The notes under the pieces are model-generated. The model had not been told where the DNA came from and did no database searches. It was given only the letters and a program-made list of their open reading frames with translations. Shown here piece by piece: positions 17,878 through 26,425 of a stretch of DNA of 64,000 nt. Each line of letters starts with the position of its first letter. The stretch's first letter is position 1. The stretch spans positions 1 to 64,000 of the forward strand of contig NZ_LIPF01000014.1 of assembly GCF_001905385.1 (NCBI RefSeq), written 5' to 3'. A program made the translations under genes and the position numbers. This stretch comes from Streptomyces sp. CB02414 (GTDB taxonomy: Bacteria; Actinomycetota; Actinomycetes; Streptomycetales; Streptomycetaceae).

Positions 17878-18570
17878 GTGTCTCAGCAACCCGTACCCGA
17901 CGAGCGCCGCCCGCCAACGACGGGCGCAGGGTGGCCGGCCGCAACCGGGCCGCTCTCGTCATCGCCGCCCGGGAGATCTACGCGGCGCACGGCCTCGGCG
18001 CACCGCTGTCCGCGATCGCGCGTCGAGCCGGAGTGGGGCAGGGCGTCCTCCGCCGGTCCCCCCACATGACGAACTCGCAGGCTCCTTCCCCGGACGCCCT
18101 GGCCGAGCTCAGGCGCCGCTTCCGCCTGGAGAGGGAGCGGCGCGTGCGCCCCGACGGCACCCGGCAGTACCGCGCCGCCGACGCCGGGTTCGGCTACCAC
18201 GCCGACGATCCGTACGCGGCGGAGGCGGAGGCGGTGGAGCGCGAGCCCCTGCGGGACCGGGTGGACGTCGCGGTCGTCGGCGGCGGGTTCGGCGGCATCC
18301 TGGCGGGCGCGCCGTTGCGCCGGCGGGGCATCGGACGGGTCCGTGTCCTGGAGAAGGGCGGCGACTTCGGCGGGACCTGGCGCCGGGCTGCCGGCCGACG
18401 ACGTACGGCCCGCCATCCGGGCCGCCATGCTCAACGCCGCGCTCCGTGCGGCGGTCGAGCACCACGCCTACCGGACGGCCGAGCCGGGCACCGATCCCGC
18501 GACCGCCCGGGCCGATCTAGCGGCGACCCTGCGCACCGCCCTGGCCGTCACGGCGGCCGGACTGACCTGA
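17878..18570 (+). pseudogene. Mosaic pseudogene: TetR N-terminus / flavin monooxygenase N-terminus / TetR C-terminus
   Basis: From the GTG at 17878 the frame reads SQQPVPDERRP. TetR-type sequence then continues in another frame (NRAALVIAAREIYAAHG...SAIARRAGVGQGVL), implying a small indel near 17910-17920. The TetR helix-turn-helix breaks off near 18050. At 18066 an ATG opens the N-terminus of a flavin-containing (Baeyer-Villiger-type) monooxygenase with FAD motif VVGGGFGGILAGA, ending right after the conserved GGTW near 18380. After that the original frame carries a TetR-like C-terminal helix region (DDVRPAIRAAMLNAALRAAVEHHA) to a stop at 18570. None of the parts can give a full enzyme or regulator. 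Confidence 0.7.
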
Positions 18571-18603
18571 ACGCCGCGGCGCCGGTGAGCGCGGGAGCGG
18601 CCG

Positions 18604-19797
18604 TCAGCGACCGGCGGGGGGCGGCGCCGCCACGAGGGGGCGCCGGGCGGACAGGAGGCGAGTGGCATCCCGAGCGACGCCGAGCAGCGTCCCCTCCTCG
18701 TGCGGGCGGGCCACGATCTGGAGGCCGACGGGTGCGCCTCGCGGGGTGAACCCGGCCGGCAGACTGAGCGCCGGATGCCCGCTGATGTTGAACGCCCAGG
18801 TCAGGGCGACACTCATCCGATCACCGGGGCCGTCATGGCCGTGCGGCGGATGCGGGGTGGTGGGCGTGAGGATGAGGTCGGCTTCCTCGAAACACCGGCG
18901 CAGTAGCCGGTCGTTGGCGGCGACGCCGGCCACGTCGGTACGGTCGCACGCCCCCGCGCGGAGCGAGGTCCACGCATCGGCGGGGTCGACCAGCGCGAGG
19001 CCGGCAGAGCCCGTCAGCGTGATCAGCCGGCCGCGGGCCAGTCGCACAGCCGCCCGACGGGCGACCGCGGTGACCGCGGGGTCGGTGTCCGCATGGCCCA
19101 GGTCGGCCGACCAGACCGCGGCGAGCGGGTAGGCCGGACGCCCGGCCGGCTCCGGCGCTTCGCCGACCGCCCGGAGGTAGGCGAGGGCGTCCGCCGGATC
19201 GCGGACGAGTACGCCCGGTGAGTTGAGGCCCGCCCGGTCGCGGGAGGGCAGCCGGCCGTTGGTGGGTTTGAACCCGATGACGCCGCACCAGGCGGCGGGT
19301 ATGCGCACCGATCCGGCGCCGTCGGATCCGCTCGCGAGAGGAACGAGGCCGGCGGCGACCGCGGCCGCCGAGCCCGCCGACGAGCCGCCGGGCGACCACG
19401 CCGCGTGGAACGGGTTGAGGGTGGGGCCCCGCCCGGTGTGCCCGTAGGTCTGCCAGCCCTTGCCGGTGCGCGGAACCGCGGTGGCGCCGACCGGTACGCA
19501 ACCGGCTGCCGCCAGCCTGACGTTCTGCCAGGAGCCGGGACCCTCGCTCGCCTTGACGCCGATCGGCACGCCCGCGAGCGGCAGGCGGTCACCGCGGGCG
19601 AGCAGCGCGTCGACGTCGCGGGCCCGGCGGAGGGCTTGCGCACGCCATACCTCGGTGAACGCCCGGACACCGTCGTCGCGTTCCTCGATGCCGGCCAGGG
19701 CCGCCGTGACGACGCCGACGGCCGTCACGTCGCCGCGCCGCACCAGCCCGGCGATCTCCACGGCGGACAGGGCCGAGTACGCGTCCGTGCTCATCAT
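18604..19797 (-). CDS. Amidase signature family protein (short form)
   Basis: A 397-residue hydrolase of the amidase signature family, which cleaves carboxamides with a Ser-cisSer-Lys triad. Visible parts are Lys82 (GVPIGVKASEG), the Gly/Ser signature GGSSAGSA (137-144) and SDGAGSVRIPAAW with Ser163. The family is usually 450-500 residues; here the segment between GFKPTNGRLP and the C-terminal FNISGHPALSLPAG block is short, and the usual K-D after Lys is K-A. Activity is therefore plausible but not assured. An MM double start is present; GGAG lies about 12 bp upstream. It is convergent with the mosaic pseudogene. Confidence 0.8.
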   Translation of the reverse strand: MMSTDAYSALSAVEIAGLVRRGDVTAVGVVTAALAGIEERDDGVRAFTEVWRAQALRRARDVDALLARGDRLPLAGVPIGVKASEGPGSWQNVRLAAAGCVPVGATAVPRTGKGWQTYGHTGRGPTLNPFHAAWSPGGSSAGSAAAVAAGLVPLASGSDGAGSVRIPAAWCGVIGFKPTNGRLPSRDRAGLNSPGVLVRDPADALAYLRAVGEAPEPAGRPAYPLAAVWSADLGHADTDPAVTAVARRAAVRLARGRLITLTGSAGLALVDPADAWTSLRAGACDRTDVAGVAANDRLLRRCFEEADLILTPTTPHPPHGHDGPGDRMSVALTWAFNISGHPALSLPAGFTPRGAPVGLQIVARPHEEGTLLGVARDATRLLSARRPLVAAPPPAGR

Positions 19798-19874
19798 CAG
19801 TGCGTCAACTCCATGGCCGGAAGTCTTCCGGCCCCGCGAACCGGCGTACAGCGGATATCGGTTGGGTGCGGCTG

Positions 19875-20609
19875 TCAGACGGGCTGCCAGACCTCGGCCA
19901 GTGCCGACGTGGTCAGCACGGCGTCGGGGTGCCCCTGTCCGGCCAGGCGGCCGTCACGGAGCAGGAGGCACGCGTCCGCCGAGCGGGCGGCATGAAGGTC
20001 GTGGGTGGCCTGGACGACGGTCACGCCGTCGGCGACCAGTTCCGTCAGCAGCGTCGCGATGCGCTCCCTGGCCTCGGGGTCGAGCCCCGTGGTCGGTTCG
20101 TCCAGCAGCAGGAGGTCCGAGTCCTGGGCCAGCCCCTGGGCGACGAGGACGCGTTGGCGCTGACCGCCCGACAGTTCCCCGAGCTGGCGTCCGGCGAGGT
20201 CGGCGACGTGCAGCCGGTCGAGCGCCGAGTCCACGCGCGCGCGGTCCTCGCGCGTCAGCCGGCGCCACGGGCCGCGCTCGCCCCAGCGTCCCATCTCCAC
20301 GGTCTGCCGGACGGTCAGGGGCAGGGCGTCCGCGACGGCACCGCGCTGCGGCACGAAGGCCGGCGGCCGGTCGCCGTCGTGGTGCACGTCTCCCGCTGTC
20401 GGCCGGATCACACCGGCCAGGACGCCGAGCAGCGTCGACTTCCCGCTGCCGTTCGGGCCGACGAGGGCCGTGGTGGCCAACGCCGGTATCTCGGCGGTTA
20501 TTCGGTGGAGCACCGGACGGCCCGGATAGCCGGCGCTCAGCCGACTGAAGCGGACGCGTGTCGTCCGTCGGGTGGGAGGGACCGGCGAAGGGCGCGGTTT
20601 GGTGAACAT
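19875..20609 (-). CDS. aztA: AztA, ATPase of a zinc-type ABC transporter
   Basis: A 244-residue ABC ATPase for metal uptake. It has Walker A GPNGSGKST, Q-loop FVPQRG, signature LSGGQRQR, Walker B LLLLDEPTTGLD and switch His THD. The frame also allows an ATG at 20618, but a TACAAT -10 element (20617-20622, reverse strand) covers that codon. The ATG at 20609 would sit exactly at a transcript 5' end 7 bases after it, so I prefer a leaderless start there. It is divergent from aztB across a Zur-like box. Confidence 0.88.
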   Translation of the reverse strand: MFTKPRPSPVPPTRRTTRVRFSRLSAGYPGRPVLHRITAEIPALATTALVGPNGSGKSTLLGVLAGVIRPTAGDVHHDGDRPPAFVPQRGAVADALPLTVRQTVEMGRWGERGPWRRLTREDRARVDSALDRLHVADLAGRQLGELSGGQRQRVLVAQGLAQDSDLLLLDEPTTGLDPEARERIATLLTELVADGVTVVQATHDLHAARSADACLLLRDGRLAGQGHPDAVLTTSALAEVWQPV

Positions 20610-20617
20610 GATTTTCA
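20603..20617. promoter_or_regulatory. Zur-box-like operator
   Basis: TGAACATGATTTTCA is a 15-bp 7-1-7 dyad with one mismatch from a perfect TGAAAATGATTTTCA, the type of site bound by the zinc repressor Zur in Streptomyces. It lies between and overlaps the promoters of aztA and aztB, so zinc-bound Zur would shut both directions at once. Confidence 0.75.
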
Positions 20618-20622
20618 TTGTA
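20617..20622 (-). promoter_or_regulatory. -10 element for leaderless aztA
   Basis: The reverse strand reads TACAAT, followed 7 bases later by the ATG at 20609. This spacing places the transcription start at the start codon, as in leaderless Streptomyces mRNAs. No ribosome site precedes either candidate start. Confidence 0.5.
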
Positions 20623-20626
20623 GTGT
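20621..20626 (+). promoter_or_regulatory. -10 element for leaderless aztB
   Basis: TAGTGT lies 6 bases before the aztB ATG at 20633, with no ribosome site between. It matches the TANNNT -10 form and suggests a leaderless transcript in the aztB direction. The Zur box covers the spacer upstream. Confidence 0.5.
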
Positions 20627-20632
20627 CCTCGC

Positions 20633-21490
20633 ATGGAGTGGTTGACAGCCCCGTTCGAAGTGACGTTCGTCCAGCGCGCCCTGTGGGGCGGCATCCTCGT
20701 GTCCGCCATCTGCGCGCCGGCCGGTACCTGGGTGGTGCTCAGGGGGATGGCCTTCCTCGGGGACGCCATGTCCCACGGGCTGCTGCCCGGCGTCGCGCTG
20801 GCCGCGCTGCTCGGCGGCAGTCCGCTGGTGGGCGCGGTGGCGAGCGCGGCCGTCATGACGGCGGGCGTCACCGCGCTCGGACGCACGCCGAGGCTGTCCC
20901 AGGACACCGGGATCGGGCTGCTGTTCGTGGGCATGCTGTCGCTGGGCGTGATCATCGTCTCGCGCTCGCAGTCCTTCGCCGTGGATCTGACCGGCTTCCT
21001 CTTCGGCGACGTCCTCGCCGTCCGGGAACAGGACCTCCTTCTGCTGGGCGCCGCCCTGCTGGTGGCCCTGGCCGTCTCGGTCCTCGGCCACCGCGCCTTC
21101 CTCGCCCTCGCGTTCGACCCGCGCAAGGCCCGCACCCTCGGCCTGCGCCCCCGTCTCGCACACGCGGTGCTGCTCGGCCTGCTGGGCATGGCGATCGTCG
21201 CCTCGTTCCACATCGTGGGGACCCTGCTGGTCCTGGGACTGCTCATCGCCCCGCCGGCGGCGGCCCTGCCCTGGGCGCGCGGCGTCCGCGGCGTCATGGT
21301 CCTGGCCGCGCTCCTCGGCACCGCCGCCACCTTCGGCGGCCTGCTCCTGTCCTGGCACCTGGGCACCGCCGCCGGCGCGACCGTCTCGGCGCTCGCGGTG
21401 AGCCTCTTCTTCCTCTCCCACGTCGCGTCCGGCCTCCGCCACCGCCGCGCGCGCCCCGCAGCCGTTCCCGCTCCGGCACCAGTCGACTGA
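20633..21490 (+). CDS. aztB: AztB, permease of a zinc-type ABC transporter
   Basis: A 285-residue ABC-3-family permease with about eight transmembrane helices. Family blocks include MAFLGDAMSHGLLPGVALAALLG, LFVGMLSLGVIIVSRS, FLFGDVLAV and FHIVGTLLVLGLLIAPPAAA. It is the first gene of the rightward run aztB, aztD1, aztC, aztD2. With AztA it forms the membrane channel for zinc (or manganese) imported from the AztC binding protein. Confidence 0.92.
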   Translation: MEWLTAPFEVTFVQRALWGGILVSAICAPAGTWVVLRGMAFLGDAMSHGLLPGVALAALLGGSPLVGAVASAAVMTAGVTALGRTPRLSQDTGIGLLFVGMLSLGVIIVSRSQSFAVDLTGFLFGDVLAVREQDLLLLGAALLVALAVSVLGHRAFLALAFDPRKARTLGLRPRLAHAVLLGLLGMAIVASFHIVGTLLVLGLLIAPPAAALPWARGVRGVMVLAALLGTAATFGGLLLSWHLGTAAGATVSALAVSLFFLSHVASGLRHRRARPAAVPAPAPVD

Positions 21491-21514
21491 AGGAAAAAAG
21501 GAAAAGCAGACGCG

Positions 21515-22750
21515 ATGGCCCTGACCCTCCGAAAGAACACCACCACGCGGGCATCGACCGCACTCGTCCTCACCGCCCTCCTCGCCGCGGGCTGCGCCCA
21601 GGGAGCCGACGACACGTCCGCCCCGCCCGGCAACCCGCCGACCGCCACCCCGCACGGATACGTCGAAGGGGCGAAGGAGTCCGCCGAGCAGCAGTCCCGT
21701 CTCCTGCTCGGCGACCCCGGCAGCGGCGACACCCGGGTCCTCGACCTCATCACCGGCGGGGTGCACAGGACGGCGGACGTGGCGGGCGCGACCCGGCTGG
21801 CCTCCGACGGCCGCTTCGGCTACTTCGACACCCCCCGCGGGACGCACGTGGTCGACACCGGCGCCTGGATGGTCGACCACGGCGACCACGTGCACTACTA
21901 CCGGGCGGCGATACGCGACGTCGGCGACCTCCCCGTGGGCCCGCACGCCGAGGTCCGCAGCGACGCCACCGTGACCGCGGTGACCGGCCGGGACGGCCGG
22001 ACCAGGCTGTACGACCGGACGGAGCTGGAGGACGGCGAGGTCCCGGCCGCCCGGACCCTCGACGGGGTGCACTCCGGCCCGGTGGTGCCCTACGGGGAAC
22101 ACCTGCTCGCGTTCACCGGCGACGGCCGCTCCAAGCAGCTCACCGTGTACGACCGCGAGGGCGGGCGCGTCGCCTCGCCGGACGCGGAGTGCGAGGAGCC
22201 CCGCGGCGACGCGGTCACCCGGCGCGGACTCGTCCTCGGATGTGCCGACGGCGCCCTGCTCGTCAGCGCGGACGACGGCGCCTTCACCGCGGAGAGGATC
22301 CCGTACGGCGAGGAGGTGCCCGCGAAGGAACGGGCCACCGCCTTCCGGCACCGGGCCGGCAGCGACACCCTCACGGCACCGGCCGGCGATCGCGCCGTGT
22401 GGGTCCTGGACGTCACCGACCGCACCTGGAAGCGGGTGGAGACCGGGCCGGTCGTCGCCGCCAACACGGCGGGGGAGGGCTCCGCGCTGCTCGTCCTGGA
22501 GACCGACGGCGCCCTGCACGGGTACGACATCGCCACGGGCAGGGAGGCTTCCGCCACCGAGCCGCTCCTGGCCACGCCCGGGAAGACCGGCGCCGGCGGA
22601 CCCGTCGTCGAGGTGGACCGCAGCCGCGCGTACGTCAACGACCCCGCGGGCAAGCGGGTGTACGAGGTCGACTACAACGACGGCCTGCGCATCGCCCGCA
22701 CCTTCGACCTGGACATCGAGCCCCGCCTGATGACGGAGACCGGCCGATGA
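21515..22750 (+). CDS. aztD: AztD-like metallochaperone lipoprotein (copy 1, His-rich)
   Basis: A 411-residue exported lipoprotein (lipid Cys27 after LTALLAAG) with a predicted beta-propeller fold. AztD proteins hand zinc to AztC outside the membrane. A metal-binding run D121-H-G-D-H125-V-H127-YY is visible, plus a shared Cys pair (ECEEP...LGCADGALL) also found in the second copy at 23825-25033. Its stop overlaps the aztC start by ATGA, so the two are translationally coupled. It may bind metal directly; the family call rests on context and paralogy. Confidence 0.78.
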   Translation: MALTLRKNTTTRASTALVLTALLAAGCAQGADDTSAPPGNPPTATPHGYVEGAKESAEQQSRLLLGDPGSGDTRVLDLITGGVHRTADVAGATRLASDGRFGYFDTPRGTHVVDTGAWMVDHGDHVHYYRAAIRDVGDLPVGPHAEVRSDATVTAVTGRDGRTRLYDRTELEDGEVPAARTLDGVHSGPVVPYGEHLLAFTGDGRSKQLTVYDREGGRVASPDAECEEPRGDAVTRRGLVLGCADGALLVSADDGAFTAERIPYGEEVPAKERATAFRHRAGSDTLTAPAGDRAVWVLDVTDRTWKRVETGPVVAANTAGEGSALLVLETDGALHGYDIATGREASATEPLLATPGKTGAGGPVVEVDRSRAYVNDPAGKRVYEVDYNDGLRIARTFDLDIEPRLMTETGR

Positions 22751-23727
22751 GGGGCACCAAGCGCGCCCGGGTCGGCGTCGCCCGGCTGCGCAGCCTGCTG
22801 ATGGGCCTGCTCGCCCTCACCACGGCGGCGGCCGCCACCGCGTGCGCCACCACCGACGACCGGGCCCGCATCGTCGTGACCACCAACATCCTCGGTGACG
22901 TCACCCGGCAGATCGTCGGCGACGAGGCCGAGGTCACCGTCCTGATGAAACCGAACGCGGACCCGCACTCCTTCGGCCTGTCGGCGGTGCAGGCCGCCGA
23001 ACTGGAGGCCGCCGACCTGGTGGTCTTCAACGGCCTCGGCCTGGAGGAGAACGTACTGCGGCACGTTAACGCCGCCCGCGAGGCCGGCGTGGCCACCTTC
23101 GAGGTCGGCGAGGCCGTCGACCCGCTCACCTTCCGCGCGAGCGACGACGGCGGCCCCGCCGACGGGGCCGGACAGCCGGACCCGCACTTCTGGACCGACC
23201 CGGACCGGATGCGCAAGGCGGCCGGCCTCATGGCCGACCAGGTGGTGGAGCACGTGGACGGCGTGGACGAGACGGCGATACGCGCCAACGCCGCCCGCTA
23301 CGACGCACGACTCGCGGAGCTGTCCACCTGGATGGCGGACTCCTTCGACCGCATCCCCGACGACGAGCGCGCCCTGGTCACCAACCACCACGTCTTCGGC
23401 TACCTCGCCGAACGCTTCGGCTTCCGCGTCATCGGCGCCGTGATCCCCAGCGGCACGACGCTGGCCTCGCCCAGCTCCTCCGACCTGCGCTCGCTCACCC
23501 GGGCCATGGAACGGGCCGGGGTGCGCACCGTGTTCGCCGACTCCTCCCGGCCCAAGCGGCTGGCCGAGGTGCTGCGCACGGAACTGGGCGGCGACGTACG
23601 GGTCGTCGAGCTGTACTCGGAGTCGCTGACCGCGAAGGGCGAGGGCGCCGACACCTACCTGCGGATGATGCGCGCCAACACCACCGCCATGACCGACGGC
23701 CTGACCGCCTCCCCGGCCGGCGGCTGA
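22747..23727 (+). CDS. aztC: AztC, zinc-binding substrate lipoprotein
   Basis: A 326-residue cluster A-I (ZnuA-like) metal-binding protein. An Arg-rich signal is followed by a lipobox-like TAC (Cys33). The four expected ligands are present: His74 (ADPHSFG), His147 (QPDPHFWT), His215 (TNHHVFGYL) and Asp265 (VFADSSRP). A mobile acidic loop (FRASDDGGPADGAGQPD) precedes the second His. It is not as His-rich as ZnuA, consistent with metal delivery by a separate AztD chaperone. Coupled by ATGA to aztD1. Confidence 0.92.
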   Translation: MRGTKRARVGVARLRSLLMGLLALTTAAAATACATTDDRARIVVTTNILGDVTRQIVGDEAEVTVLMKPNADPHSFGLSAVQAAELEAADLVVFNGLGLEENVLRHVNAAREAGVATFEVGEAVDPLTFRASDDGGPADGAGQPDPHFWTDPDRMRKAAGLMADQVVEHVDGVDETAIRANAARYDARLAELSTWMADSFDRIPDDERALVTNHHVFGYLAERFGFRVIGAVIPSGTTLASPSSSDLRSLTRAMERAGVRTVFADSSRPKRLAEVLRTELGGDVRVVELYSESLTAKGEGADTYLRMMRANTTAMTDGLTASPAGG

Positions 23728-23824
23728 CTCCGCCTCGCCTTCCCCCTCCACCAGTTTCCGGCCGACCGGCCGGCCCCCTCCCGCATCACACGCCGCCCAG
23801 CGCGGCCCGGAAAGGAACACACCG

Positions 23825-25033
23825 GTGAACAAGTCGATACGCAACAGAACCCTCACGGGGACGGCCCTCGCCCTCGCGGTGTCCACGGTGCTGACCGCCT
23901 GCGGCGGCGACGGGGCCTCGTCCTCCTCGTCCGACGCGAAGGCGAAGGACACCGCGAGCGCCACACCCGCCGCCACGGTCACGGACCCGCTGGTGGCCAC
24001 CTTCGACGGCGGCCTCTACATCCTGGACGGCAAGAGCCTGAAGCTGACCCGGACCATCGAGCTGCCCGGGTTCAACCGGGTCAACCCGGCCGGGGACGAC
24101 GACCACGTCATCGTCTCCACCGACAGCGGCTTCCGCGTCCTGGACGCGGCGGGCCAGACCCTCACCGACATCGAGTACCCGGGTGCCAAGCCCGGCCACG
24201 TCGTACGCCACGCCGGGAAGACGGTGCTCTTCACCGACGGCACCGGCCAGGTCAACGTCTTCGACCCCGCCGACCTCGCCGCCGGCGAGAAGCCGCGGGG
24301 CCGCACCTACACCACGGCCGAGGCCCACCACGGCGTCGCCATCGAACTGGCGAACGGCGAGCTGCTCACCACCGTCGGTGACGAGGAGAAGCGCACCGGA
24401 GCCCTCGTCCTGGACGAGAACGGCAAGGAGATCGCCCGCAACGAGGACTGCCCCGGCGTGCACGGCGAGGCGGCGGCCGAGGGGGAGGCGATCGCCGTCG
24501 GCTGCGAGGACGGAGTACTGCTCTACAAGGACGGCGAGTTCACCAAGGTGGACGCCCCCGACGACTACGGCCGGATCGGCAACCAGGCCGGCAGCGACGC
24601 CTCGCCCGTCCTGCTGGGCGACTACAAGACCGACCCGGACGCGGAGCTGGAGCGGCCCACGCGGGTGTCGCTGATCGACACGGAGAAGGCGGAGCTGCGC
24701 CTGGTCGACCTCGGCACCAGCTACTCGTTCCGCTCGCTGGCCCGCGGACCGCACGGCGAGGCACTCGTCCTCGGCACCGACGGCGCGATCCACGTCATCG
24801 ACCCGGTCAGCGGCAAGGTCACCCAGAAGATTCCCGCCGTGGGCGCGTGGCAGGAACCGCTGGACTGGCAGCAGCCGAGGCCCACGCTCTTCGTCCGCGA
24901 CCACACCGCCTACGTCTCCGAGCCGAGCACGAAGGGCCTGCACGCCATCGACCTGGAGTCGGGCGAGAAGGTCGGGTCCGTGACGCTCCCGAAGGGCACC
25001 AACGAACTGTCGGGCGTCGTCGCCGGGCACTGA
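23825..25033 (+). CDS. aztD: AztD-like metallochaperone lipoprotein (copy 2)
   Basis: A 402-residue lipoprotein (GTG start after AAAGGAA; lipid Cys26 after STVLTA) followed by a Ser/Ala linker and a propeller of short repeats (GTDGAIHVIDPVSGKV, DHTAYVSEPSTKGLHAIDLESG). It shares the Cys pair context (CPGVHGEA...VGCEDGVLL) with copy 1 but lacks the DHGDHVH run, having instead TAEAHHGVA. It ends the azt operon before a strong hairpin at 25063-25091. Same family as the AztD zinc chaperone. Confidence 0.82.
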   Translation: MNKSIRNRTLTGTALALAVSTVLTACGGDGASSSSSDAKAKDTASATPAATVTDPLVATFDGGLYILDGKSLKLTRTIELPGFNRVNPAGDDDHVIVSTDSGFRVLDAAGQTLTDIEYPGAKPGHVVRHAGKTVLFTDGTGQVNVFDPADLAAGEKPRGRTYTTAEAHHGVAIELANGELLTTVGDEEKRTGALVLDENGKEIARNEDCPGVHGEAAAEGEAIAVGCEDGVLLYKDGEFTKVDAPDDYGRIGNQAGSDASPVLLGDYKTDPDAELERPTRVSLIDTEKAELRLVDLGTSYSFRSLARGPHGEALVLGTDGAIHVIDPVSGKVTQKIPAVGAWQEPLDWQQPRPTLFVRDHTAYVSEPSTKGLHAIDLESGEKVGSVTLPKGTNELSGVVAGH

Positions 25034-25062
25034 CCCCGCACTCCCGCGCGGCCACCAGCGCG

Positions 25063-25091
25063 GCGGGCCGCCCGGCCTCCGGGCGACCCGC
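25063..25091 (+). terminator. Terminator hairpin after azt operon
   Basis: GCGGGCCGCCCGG (25063-25075) pairs with CCGGGCGACCCGC (25079-25091) around a 3-base loop, with one internal C-A mismatch. It sits 30 bp after the last azt gene. Confidence 0.6.
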
Positions 25092-25154
25092 CCCCGTGCG
25101 TAGGGCACACTCGGACGGAGGGGGGCCGTCCCTGCGGATCACTGCGAGGCCCGC

Positions 25155-26096
25155 ATGCTCGATGTGCCGTTCTGGCTCTGGACCGTCTTCGCCGCGACCG
25201 TGGTCGTGTCGCTCGTCGTCGACCTCCTGGCCCACCGCAGCGCCCACGTCATCGGGTTCAAGGAGGCGGCGGCCTGGAGCGGACTGTGGGTGGGACTCGC
25301 CCTCGTCTTCGGGGCGGTCGTCTTCCTGGTGCTCGGCGGGACGGCGGGGACCGAGTACACCACCGCGTGGCTGCTGGAGAAAAGCCTCTCCGTCGACAAC
25401 CTCTTCGTCTTCGCCCTGATCTTCGCCTATTTCAAGGTGCCCCGCGAATACCAGCACCGCGTCCTGTTCTTCGGGGTCATCGGCGCCCTGGTGTTCCGCG
25501 GCCTCTTCCTGGCCGCGGGTGTCGCCGTGGTCAGCCGGTTCACCGCCGTCCTGTTCGTCTTCGCGGCCATCCTCTTCTACAGCGTGTACAAGATCCTCAA
25601 GGGGGAGGAGGAGAGCTTCGACCCGGGCCGGAGCTTCGCCGTCCGCCTGCTGCGCAAGTTCGTCCCCGTGCGGGACGAGTACGCGGGGCAGCATTTCTTC
25701 GTCAAGGAGGCGGGGAAGCGGGTGGCGACGCCCCTGCTGGCCGTCGTCGCCGCGATCGAGGCGGCCGACCTGATCTTCGCCGTGGACAGCGTGCCGGCCG
25801 TGCTCGCCGTCAGTGACGAGACCTTCATCGTCTACACCAGCAACGCGTTCGCCATCCTCGGCCTCAGGGCCCTGTACTTCATGCTGTCGGGCCTGCTGGA
25901 CCGCTTCCACTACCTGAGCACGGGCCTGGCCGTCATCCTCGGCTTCATCGGCGTCAAGCTCATCCTCCAGGCGAGCCACGAGATGATCAGCAAGTCCATC
26001 CCCGAGATCCCCTCCACGGTGAGCCTGGCCGTGATCGTCGTGGTCCTGACGGTGTCGGTGATCATGAGTTTGCGGCGCCCCCAGGAGTCCCCGTAG
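25155..26096 (+). CDS. TerC family integral membrane protein
   Basis: A 313-residue protein with seven to nine transmembrane helices and the family acidic motifs (WLLEKSLSVDNLFVFALIF; AIEAADLIFAVDSVPAVLA). TerC proteins are linked to tellurite resistance and, in several bacteria, to manganese or other metal export at the membrane. It follows the zinc operon by 122 bp but has its own leader, which contains a small hairpin (25113-25131). I see no yybP-ykoY riboswitch signature. Metal handling is a plausible common theme. Confidence 0.92.
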   Translation: MLDVPFWLWTVFAATVVVSLVVDLLAHRSAHVIGFKEAAAWSGLWVGLALVFGAVVFLVLGGTAGTEYTTAWLLEKSLSVDNLFVFALIFAYFKVPREYQHRVLFFGVIGALVFRGLFLAAGVAVVSRFTAVLFVFAAILFYSVYKILKGEEESFDPGRSFAVRLLRKFVPVRDEYAGQHFFVKEAGKRVATPLLAVVAAIEAADLIFAVDSVPAVLAVSDETFIVYTSNAFAILGLRALYFMLSGLLDRFHYLSTGLAVILGFIGVKLILQASHEMISKSIPEIPSTVSLAVIVVVLTVSVIMSLRRPQESP

Positions 26097-26200
26097 TCCC
26101 CGTGACGGCCGCGCCGACGTCCCACTGTCCCTTTCGCACATTCGAACGTAAAGTGGGGGCAAAGGCTTTTCAAAGCTCTCGCTGGTGTTGGTGAGAAATC

Positions 26201-26410
26201 ATGACCAGTCACATGCAGAAGACGAAAACCCAGGGCACGAAAACACAGCACACCGATTCGCCGCGCGAGGACGTCTGCCCCCGCTGCGGCCACCACGTGC
26301 CCCCGGAGGTCTCGCGCCACAAGACCCTCGGCATCTACGTCCCGGTATGGCACCGGGGCACCTGCCTGAATCCCGACTGCCCCGAGTCCGGCCAGGAGCG
26401 GCACCCGTAG
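26201..26410 (+). CDS. Small zinc-ribbon-like protein
   Basis: A 69-residue protein with CPRCGHH and CLNPDC, spaced like a four-Cys zinc ribbon, preceded by a polar Thr/Lys/Gln-rich tail. The ATG at 26201 follows a weak GTGAG site; an ATG at 26213 is also possible. Coding is supported by the Cys pairing and by a coherent open frame between two unrelated genes. Role unknown: nucleic-acid or protein binding are both possible. Confidence 0.6.
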   Translation: MTSHMQKTKTQGTKTQHTDSPREDVCPRCGHHVPPEVSRHKTLGIYVPVWHRGTCLNPDCPESGQERHP

Positions 26411-26425
26411 CCCGGGGCCGCCGGC

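Noticed and set aside
20610..20618. ATG at 20618 as aztA start
   Set aside because: It overlaps a TACAAT -10 candidate and the Zur box; the ATG at 20609 fits a leaderless transcript better, although 20618 is not excluded.
25092..25154. yybP-ykoY manganese riboswitch before terC
   Set aside because: The leader has only a small hairpin (25113-25131) and lacks the conserved three-way junction sequences.
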